11,439 bases of DNA, taken from NCBI GenBank assembly GCA_003486645.1, contig DNGI01000113.1, forward strand, positions 1-11,439, in the 5' to 3' direction. The position numbers and the translations under genes are program-made. The notes under the pieces were generated by a model, which worked only from the letters and a program-made list of their open reading frames with translations, made no database searches and was not told where the DNA came from. Below, piece after piece: positions 6,911-11,439 of this stretch (the stretch's first letter is position 1; every line of letters begins with the position of its first letter). Source of the DNA: Cyanobacteria bacterium UBA11370. Lineage in GTDB: Bacteria > Cyanobacteriota > Cyanobacteriia > Cyanobacteriales > Coleofasciculaceae.

Positions 6911-7402
6911 TTATACGACTTCTCTATCATTTTGGCGGCGTTCTTCTCCCTGGCTGATTTCCCACTCTAAAAAGTAATTGAGTAGAGTTCGTAAAAGGAC
7001 TATCGAGGCTAGGGTTAAAATATCTCGACGTGTGGGTGCAACCGCCGTGCGAAGGATGTCACTAGCCACAGTAAATTCTAATCCCAATGTCAACCCACGT
7101 CCTAATTGTAACCGGATCGATTCAATTAAATCAAAATGTTGTTTTGAACGGATAAATAATCTCTGTCCATAAGTACTAATAGCGCGTAAAATTGCCACAC
7201 CGATAACTAGTGCTGCCGCAATTTCTGCACCCGCTGCCATATAACCCAGGAAGAGTTTAAGCCAGGGTTCCAGTGGGCTACCTGATGATGTTTGTTGTTC
7301 AGCTCCTTCAATATTAATGCTTAACAGTAGAACTAGACCTAAAATTAAGGGTAATGATACTATAAGACTAGTCCAAGCCTCACGGAACGGTTCTCGTTTC
7401 AT
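6911..7402 (-). CDS. DUF1622 family membrane protein
   Basis: A small integral membrane protein of 163 residues in the DUF1622 family. Helices lie at about 12-29, 50-72 and 128-145. A conserved amphipathic segment between them contains RLQLGRGLTLGLEF (97-110) and ASDILRT (113-119), followed by APTRRDILTLASIVLLRTLLNYFLEWE, the clearest family signature. The function of the family is unknown. The frame opens at a TTG at 7423, but the ATG at 7402 is preferred: AAAGGA touches it and AGAGAG lies about 10 bp upstream, while nothing precedes the TTG. It is convergent with the antiporter and divergent from the HPP gene, sharing the 7403-7730 spacer with it, so co-regulation with HPP is possible but not shown. 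Confidence 0.88.
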   Translation of the reverse strand: MKREPFREAWTSLIVSLPLILGLVLLLSINIEGAEQQTSSGSPLEPWLKLFLGYMAAGAEIAAALVIGVAILRAISTYGQRLFIRSKQHFDLIESIRLQLGRGLTLGLEFTVASDILRTAVAPTRRDILTLASIVLLRTLLNYFLEWEISQGEERRQNDREVV

Positions 7403-7730
7403 TCCTTTAACTCTCTTTATCAACAGTGGAAAAAGCAGTTATAGCAAACCAAATTGGGGTTATGACTGTTAGATAAGTTTACCAACCAATCATCTGTTTG
7501 ATGACGAAAACTATTAAACTCAAGTACCTAACTGTTAGCTTACTGTGATAAAAATATCAGTAAACCAGTCTTTGGGGTGATGCCAGCACCCGCATAAATT
7601 GCTTTATAGTTTCCTCAATTAAGCCTTCACTCATTGCGTTCTCTAGAAAAATGTCTGAAATGGAAAAACTGATATTAATCTATATAAACTTATCCAGGAT
7701 AATAGTTTCTTAAGTCTAGATTAATATCCC
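7403..7730. promoter_or_regulatory. Divergent regulatory spacer between DUF1622 and HPP genes
   Basis: 328 bp without a convincing gene, AT-rich, expected to hold promoters for both flanking genes. It contains an imperfect inverted repeat at 7541-7562 (TACTGTGATA with TATCAGTA, a 2-nt bulge in the left arm), a 20-codon open frame at 7651-7713 and a nested inverted repeat at 7671-7728 listed separately. TATATAA at 7681-7687 is a possible -10 element for HPP. No Shine-Dalgarno sequence is visible before the HPP ATG. Confidence 0.4.
7671..7728. repeat. 12-bp perfect inverted repeat with nested palindrome before HPP
   Basis: GATATTAATCTA (7671-7682) is the exact reverse complement of TAGATTAATATC (7717-7728), with 34 bases between. 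Inside that interval is a second palindrome, TTATCC-A-GGATAA (7690-7702). The right arm ends 2 bp before the HPP ATG, so pairing in RNA would occlude the start region; in DNA the arms could be twin operator half-sites around the promoter. The arms are AT-rich, so chance is not excluded. Confidence 0.45.
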
Positions 7731-8258
7731 ATGAGTCAAAGACGTGAAAGCTTGAAACCTGTCAAGGGAGCTAATCGTTCGCTACGACGGCGATTAACCC
7801 TTAAAGGCGAATTTGTTCTGGCTCTAATGCCAACGCTGGTCATATTAGCAGTTTTAGCTCTAGTGGAAGTTCTCAGCCGTCAACGGCTTTTGTTTGCCTC
7901 TCTTGCTTCTAGCGCTTTTCTCATCTATCTTGACCCGCAGCATGGTACCAACACAATACGAACGCTAGTAACATCCCAAATGTTAGCAGCAACCATTGGC
8001 TTGTTGACCTACCTCCTTTTAGGGTCTGGGTATCTATCTGCTGGAACGGCAATGATTGTTACAATTACTTTAATGATTTTGCTAGATACCGTTCATCCTC
8101 CCGCTGTCGCCACCTCGTTGAGCTTTGCTTTACGCGCAAGTAACGAAACCAATCTGGCTTTATTTGGTCTAGCCGTTATGATTACGGCTACGCTGGTTTT
8201 GTTAGAGCGATGTGCCTTGTGGTTGCTGGCATATTCTGAGCGTCATAGGTCGGATTGA
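7731..8258 (+). CDS. HPP family membrane protein
   Basis: A 175-residue integral membrane protein of the HPP family, named for the motif seen here as TVHPPAVATSLSFAL with His122-Pro123-Pro124. Membrane segments lie at about 26-48, 53-67, 79-98, 104-119 and 140-168. The loop YLDPQHGTNTIRTLV (66-80) is the second conserved site, in a variant form. The N-terminal 25 residues are strongly basic (RRESLKPVKGANRSLRRR), consistent with a cytoplasmic N-terminus. Some cyanobacterial and chloroplast HPP proteins are nitrite transporters, but no nitrogen-assimilation gene is near and this copy lacks the typical upstream sequence, so nitrite transport should not be assumed. It stands alone on the plus strand, divergent from DUF1622 and convergent with DUF389. 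The ATG at 7731 has no visible Shine-Dalgarno sequence, and a strong inverted repeat sits just before it. Confidence 0.87.
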   Translation: MSQRRESLKPVKGANRSLRRRLTLKGEFVLALMPTLVILAVLALVEVLSRQRLLFASLASSAFLIYLDPQHGTNTIRTLVTSQMLAATIGLLTYLLLGSGYLSAGTAMIVTITLMILLDTVHPPAVATSLSFALRASNETNLALFGLAVMITATLVLLERCALWLLAYSERHRSD

Positions 8259-8400
8259 TAAGCAGTTCTCGGCTTTCTTTTACTAAACTATTTTGCCTAT
8301 AAGTTTTAAAGGATTCACTTAGGAAAAAAACTGTTAGATTCTCTCTCCGTTTCTCCCTCTAACCCGTCTATCTCAACAGGGAATTTAAAAGTGTGATCGC

Positions 8401-9678
8401 TTAAGACGGCGCGTCTAGAACACTCACATCAATTAAAGGCGTTACATTAAACCCTCGCTCGATTAATTGTGACTGAATAGTGCGTGTCAGGTGAGAACGA
8501 ATCTTTTCCGATGACTCCGTAACACCCGCCTGACGCTGAACATAAATCGTGCCTAGCAGCGTATTTTGCCCTTTAATATTTACTGGGGTAAAACGCACAT
8601 TCGCTTCCACTAATTCTGCAAAACCGCTATCATTTACTACCTCCTGAATCTCAGCAATAGCACGCTGCTCCCGACTACCCCGCTGAAGTTCTGGGGGGGT
8701 AGAAAACTGCCAAGTTAACAAGCCCAATAGTGCCAAGAATGTAGCAATCAGAGCAGACGGAAATAACCAGCGTTTGCCCCGATTATACCGGGCACCCTGA
8801 GCAGACAATCCATACGCCCGGAATACGATCGCGGCTGATACATTAATGCCAACCAGTTGTAGCAATAGCACAAATATACCGTTACTCACCAGATCCCATC
8901 GACCCATTGCTATTGCCATACCCACCACTCCCGCAGGCGGTGCTAACGACGCTGCAACCAGCATCCCAACCGCTGCCCCCGACACCAGGCTACTGCGTTC
9001 CGATTGCACCAGATTCAGAGCGCCTGCTGCACCTGCAACCAATGGAAGCAACACGGCTACTGTTGACACCGTACTTGTTGCGCTCATTGAGGATGTGACC
9101 ACTTTCTGTTGTAGAATCAGGCTCAACGCCCCAGCCACTAAAATTGTCATGGCAAGAGCGGCAAAGTAGCGATAGAGGCTTCGCCTGAGCAATTTTCCAT
9201 CCCCCCGTGCCGTAGCGATCGCACCATTCATCGCGGGCCCTGCAAAGGGTGCAATGAGCATGGCAGCAACCAGAAGATAGCTAGTATTGGTGAACAAACC
9301 AATCCACACAACCACACCCGCTGCGGCGGCATAGCCCAGAAAGCCTTTCCATGAACCAACACTTTGCAATCCTGAGAGAAATATTTCAATCGGACTACGG
9401 GCTTCGACATCTTTCACCTGCTGCGATGCCTTTGATGCCGGGGGTTGCAAGGCGATGACTCCACGGGGAAGCAGCGTAACGTGTAAGTTCGGTAGCGCTT
9501 CTAACTTTTCTAGCAGTTGTTCAACCTTGCCATTGGAAACATGAATGATGCCTACATCTAATCGTTCATCACTCCTTGCCCCTTCAAACTGGATCAGATT
9601 CGCTCCGTTACAAGCGTTGGCAATGTCTAAAACCTGTTGACCGCATCCCCGTGGAACCTGTACAAGTAGTTGGCGCAT
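8401..9678 (-). CDS. DUF389 family membrane protein, long form with N-terminal domain
   Basis: A 425-residue second DUF389 protein with full architecture. A soluble N-terminal domain (1-80) looks like an alternating beta-alpha ferredoxin-type fold (MRQLLVQVP...VLDIA...LDVGIIHV...VEQLLEKLE). A linker follows, then about seven membrane helices (112-323), then a soluble C-terminal domain (about 330-425). AMLIAPFAGPAMNGAIA (139-155) and SLAPPAGVVGMAIAMGRW (244-261) align with AMIIAPLMLP and ALMPPICVIGLGLSQGNW of the short paralogue at 4103-5125. A GD..LLRRSL turn (159-168) is also shared. The two are clearly homologous but diverged, so this is not a recent duplication. The ATG at 9678 has only a weak purine-rich upstream stretch. 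It lies 103 bp downstream of the DUF3611 gene on the same strand, so read-through from it is possible. Substrate unknown. Confidence 0.9.
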   Translation of the reverse strand: MRQLLVQVPRGCGQQVLDIANACNGANLIQFEGARSDERLDVGIIHVSNGKVEQLLEKLEALPNLHVTLLPRGVIALQPPASKASQQVKDVEARSPIEIFLSGLQSVGSWKGFLGYAAAAGVVVWIGLFTNTSYLLVAAMLIAPFAGPAMNGAIATARGDGKLLRRSLYRYFAALAMTILVAGALSLILQQKVVTSSMSATSTVSTVAVLLPLVAGAAGALNLVQSERSSLVSGAAVGMLVAASLAPPAGVVGMAIAMGRWDLVSNGIFVLLLQLVGINVSAAIVFRAYGLSAQGARYNRGKRWLFPSALIATFLALLGLLTWQFSTPPELQRGSREQRAIAEIQEVVNDSGFAELVEANVRFTPVNIKGQNTLLGTIYVQRQAGVTESSEKIRSHLTRTIQSQLIERGFNVTPLIDVSVLDAPS

Positions 9679-9710
9679 TATTCTTTTTCTTCCCTAACAA
9701 AGTTGACCCT

Positions 9711-9770
9711 TATCAATAGCTCCTCTATTTTTGGGATTATTGATTAATTCAGTTCATCAGTCTATTGATA
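9711..9770. repeat. 9-bp inverted repeat between DUF3611 and DUF389 genes
   Basis: TATCAATAG (9711-9719) is the exact reverse complement of CTATTGATA (9762-9770), 42 bases apart, in the 103-bp gap between two minus-strand genes. It could be a terminator-like structure for DUF3611 or paired operator sites for the DUF389 gene. The AT-rich arms make chance a real alternative. Confidence 0.25.
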
Positions 9771-9781
9771 GAAACAGTAAC

Positions 9782-10351
9782 TTACGAATCTACCCACTCA
9801 AGTAGACCAAGAGAAGTAACGCTTCCTACAAAGTGAGCGCCAATCATATTAATATTGGCTAACACGACAAAAATATCCAGCGAACGAATCACATTCTCTC
9901 GGTTATAGACCGCTACTCCTTGAGGTTCAGCTAGAGCTTTTGCCAGTAGCACGACGACGCTAACTTCAGATGCGAAGAAAGCGAATAACAGCCCGACTAA
10001 GCTAACAATCAGTCCAATTTGTAATACTTGAATGATGTCTTCTTTCCGAGGATGTAGTTCGCGGTTAGGTGACTGTAACCGTCTGGCTAAACGCCTGTAG
10101 CGGAAAGCCCAATACACTCTGAAACACAGCAATAAACTTCCAACAATAGCTAAAAAAATAGCGAACCCAGTCCCGGCATTATCTGTTTTAACACTGAGGT
10201 TCCGGCTAAAGATAGCTAATAATAGAGCAATGACAGATATAGCCCCTAGCAGTAACTGTATCCAGAAGCTAAATCGGCTGACTGTACGAAACGTAGCAGC
10301 AAACTGTTGTTTAGTGGGTACGGGCAATGAGAAGCCTAATTGATTTGACAT
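9782..10351 (-). CDS. DUF3611 family membrane protein
   Basis: A 189-residue protein of the DUF3611 family, found in cyanobacteria and plants. The signature TFRTVSRFSFWIQLLLGAIS (20-39) leads into the first of four membrane helices (about 29-48, 60-82, 108-134 and 152-180). A basic cytoplasmic loop (YRRLARRLQSPNRELHPRKED) separates helices two and three. Length is normal for the family, whose function is unknown. The ATG at 10351 is well supported by a perfect AAGGAGGA 10 bp upstream. It is divergent from the TPR gene and lies upstream of the long DUF389 gene on the same strand. Its link to the other membrane proteins is by position only. Confidence 0.88.
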   Translation of the reverse strand: MSNQLGFSLPVPTKQQFAATFRTVSRFSFWIQLLLGAISVIALLLAIFSRNLSVKTDNAGTGFAIFLAIVGSLLLCFRVYWAFRYRRLARRLQSPNRELHPRKEDIIQVLQIGLIVSLVGLLFAFFASEVSVVVLLAKALAEPQGVAVYNRENVIRSLDIFVVLANINMIGAHFVGSVTSLGLLEWVDS

Positions 10352-10361
10352 GGCAGATTGT

Positions 10362-10370
10362 TCCTCCTTT
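10362..10370 (-). promoter_or_regulatory. Strong Shine-Dalgarno of the DUF3611 gene
   Basis: On the minus strand this reads AAAGGAGGA, fully complementary to the 16S 3' end, 10 bp before the ATG at 10351. It is the strongest ribosome binding site in the window and fixes this start. Confidence 0.75.
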
Positions 10371-10460
10371 TTTTACTTATAGCGTTTCTCACAATTATGA
10401 GGTATGCTCTTTCCCTTTTTTTTGAATTCTCAAACTCTTCAGATAGGAAAGCCAATCATA

Positions 10461-10473
10461 CTGAAGACTTCAG
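10461..10473. promoter_or_regulatory. Palindrome CTGAAG-A-CTTCAG in divergent spacer
   Basis: Perfect 6-bp arms about one central base, in the 274-bp spacer between the divergent DUF3611 and TPR genes. A second, fully symmetrical 12-bp AT palindrome (ATTAATATTAAT) lies at 10511-10522. Either could be a regulator site for one or both genes; no other copy was found in the window. Confidence 0.25.
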
Positions 10474-10618
10474 GAAAGCACTCGCTGCCTTCAAGAATTT
10501 TTGAAAAAATATTAATATTAATGGTTGAAAGTGTTTCCTCAGCGAATTTTAGAACCCGCTCATGGTAGCGTTTATTTAGGCTAACTACTTAGCTCTATGA
10601 GTTTAATTTTATCTAATC

Positions 10619-10624
10619 GGAGGA
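10619..10624 (+). promoter_or_regulatory. Shine-Dalgarno of the TPR gene, unusually close to the ATG
   Basis: GGAGGA is followed by a single A and the ATG at 10626, leaving only 2 bp after the GGAGG core. The match is strong but the spacing is shorter than usual. It still marks 10626 as the original start, upstream of the inserted MITE. Confidence 0.55.
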
Positions 10625-10625
10625 A

Positions 10626-11414
10626 ATGAATTCTATCAAGGAAAGGCTTTACCGCCTCTGCTTTGTTCCTACTACCTCAGATCTTGCACCAGTTGCAATA
10701 ACCCTTTTGACCCCTCCCCCAACCCCTCCCCTAAAAGGAGAGGGGAGTCAGAAATCTTACTCCCCCTTCCCTTGTAGGGAAGGGGGCTGGGGGGTTAGGT
10801 TTTTCGACTTGCTGAGAATAGTGCAAGATCTGAGTACTACCGTAGTCCTCTCCTTAGCGACTTCCCTACAGCTAGTAGCGACTTCAATGGATATGTCTAC
10901 AGCATCTGTGATTCAACAGACGGATGATTTTGCATTCTGGGAAGCCCAATGTTATGAACGGGTTGGGCGAGAAGCGATTGAAGCGTGCGATCGCGCGATT
11001 GCAATTAATCCTAATCATACGGGTGTTTGGGTGGGGAAAGGTTATGCTCAAGAAATTTTGCGTCGGTATGAAGAGGCGCTAAATTCTTATGATCAGGCGA
11101 TCGCACTTGATTCAGACTATTCTTATGCCTTATTAGGTAGATGTGTTAATTTAAATCGACTGGAACAATATACTGAAGCCATAATAGCTTGTGAATTAGC
11201 CATTAAAGGGGATCAACGTTGGGGGAGTGGAAATTCGAGTGCGGCTTGGAATAATCGAGGTTGGGCTTTAGAACAATTAGAACGATACGATGAAGCATTG
11301 CTATCTTATGAACAAGCCTTAGAAGTTGATCCTAATGATGAGATTAGTCGAGAAAATCTAGAGTATTTACGTCAAAGAATAGACCTATTAGAACTTCAAC
11401 AAAATCACGAATAA
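10626..11414 (+). CDS. TPR-repeat protein with MITE-derived insertion splitting its signal peptide
   Basis: A 262-residue frame. About four tetratricopeptide repeats occupy residues 100-240; the clearest units are VWVGKGYAQEILRRYEEAL and AWNNRGWALEQLERYDEAL. A short charged helix ends the protein. Such domains usually hold protein partners; no enzymatic domain is present. Residues 18-70 are encoded entirely by a MITE and are Pro/Gly-rich, unlike the rest. Removing the element and one target copy (55 codons) joins MNSIKERLYRLCFVPTT directly to VVLSLATSLQLVATSM. That has a basic start followed by a hydrophobic core, as in a Sec signal peptide or anchor, so the ancestral protein was probably a 207-residue exported or membrane-anchored one. 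The present product may be mislocalised, or may start at ATG 10887. The divergent DUF3611 gene shares its promoter region. Confidence 0.82.
   Translation: MNSIKERLYRLCFVPTTSDLAPVAITLLTPPPTPPLKGEGSQKSYSPFPCREGGWGVRFFDLLRIVQDLSTTVVLSLATSLQLVATSMDMSTASVIQQTDDFAFWEAQCYERVGREAIEACDRAIAINPNHTGVWVGKGYAQEILRRYEEALNSYDQAIALDSDYSYALLGRCVNLNRLEQYTEAIIACELAIKGDQRWGSGNSSAAWNNRGWALEQLERYDEALLSYEQALEVDPNDEISRENLEYLRQRIDLLELQQNHE
10670..10675. repeat. Left target-site duplication TACTAC
   Basis: TACTAC directly abuts the left terminal inverted repeat of the MITE, and an identical copy abuts the right one at 10835-10840. Direct flanking copies of this kind are left when a transposon inserts. Confidence 0.8.
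10676..10834. mobile_element. 159-bp MITE with 14-bp perfect terminal inverted repeats
   Basis: The left end CTCAGATCTTGCAC (10676-10689) is the exact reverse complement of the right end GTGCAAGATCTGAG (10821-10834), and a 6-bp duplication (TACTAC) flanks both. The interior is C-rich then G-rich and folds strongly: CCCCCTTCCCT (10762-10772) pairs perfectly with AGGGAAGGGGG (10776-10786) over a 3-nt loop, and CCCCTCCCCT pairs with AGGAGAGGGG (about 10725-10747) with one mismatch. There is no transposase, so it depends on an enzyme encoded elsewhere. I recognise the C-rich/G-rich modules as a repeat seen widely in filamentous cyanobacteria (from memory, not checked). The length is a multiple of three and the read-through frame has no stop. 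Confidence 0.88.
10835..10840. repeat. Right target-site duplication TACTAC
   Basis: Exact copy of 10670-10675 next to the right terminal repeat. Together with the 159-bp element it adds 165 bp, which is 55 codons, to the TPR reading frame. Confidence 0.8.
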
Positions 11415-11439
11415 CGACTAAGCTGTTCGTCATTTAAAC

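Noticed and set aside
7501..7548. 15-codon open frame in the DUF1622-HPP spacer
   Set aside because: No ribosome binding site and a length expected by chance; nothing distinguishes it from random open frames.
7731..8258. Naming the HPP gene as a nitrite transporter
   Set aside because: Only some family members are shown to carry nitrite; no nitrogen-assimilation genes are nearby and the conserved loop is in a variant form.
8259..8400. Terminator between the convergent HPP and DUF389 genes
   Set aside because: Only a 6-bp stem (GTTAGA 8333-8338 with TCTAAC 8358-8363) with a 19-base loop and no T-run was found; too weak to annotate.
8846..9169. Plus-strand open frame of 107 codons
   Set aside because: It is opposite the membrane region of the long DUF389 gene; its Pro/Thr/Ala-rich translation is what the reverse of hydrophobic codons gives.
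10720..10800. C-rich then G-rich block as a rho-independent terminator or G-quadruplex regulator
   Set aside because: It is explained better as the interior of the MITE, because it lies between perfect terminal inverted repeats and a target duplication.
10670..10840. CRISPR-like or tandem repeat array
   Set aside because: The repeats are inverted ends and internal hairpins of one element, with no regular direct-repeat and spacer pattern.

Overview
The window is cyanobacterial chromosome. The octamer GCGATCGC (HIP1) occurs 14 times in 11.4 kb (476, 872, 2307, 2551, 2786, 3866, 3975, 4586, 5521, 6118, 6400, 9215, 10987, 11097), against well under one expected by chance. Heptameric STRR-type tandem repeats lie between genes, and several proteins belong to families typical of cyanobacteria (YacP-like NYN nuclease, DUF3611, DUF1622, HPP). 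Genus cannot be fixed from this sequence; the repeats and the MITE at the right end suggest a filamentous, repeat-rich lineage.

Left end (20-1296, minus strand): a CbiO/EcfA-like ABC ATPase followed 53 bp downstream by a YacP/Rae1-like NYN-domain nuclease, plausibly one transcript. A spacer of about 390 bp separates them from the plus-strand genes.

Centre (1689-6726, plus strand): an apparent four-gene operon of membrane proteins: an MscS-type mechanosensitive channel, a DUF2254 protein that starts inside the mscS stop codon (ATGA), a DUF389 protein and a CPA1-type Na+/H+ antiporter. The last two start at TTG with good Shine-Dalgarno sequences.

Right centre (6911-10351): four further membrane proteins, each probably its own unit or pair: DUF1622 (minus), HPP family (plus), a second and longer DUF389 protein (minus) and DUF3611 (minus). 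Eight consecutive membrane-protein genes with predicted roles in ion, osmotic or envelope homeostasis form an unusual concentration. No soluble enzyme, regulator, defence gene or mobile-element gene interrupts them.

Right end (10626-11414, plus strand): a TPR protein whose 5' coding region contains a 159-bp MITE. The element has 14-bp perfect terminal inverted repeats and a 6-bp target duplication (TACTAC). Insertion added 165 bp, which is 55 codons, so the reading frame stays open, but the apparent N-terminal signal peptide is split. This is the clearest unusual event in the window.

No tRNA, rRNA, CRISPR array, IS transposase or phage gene was recognised.
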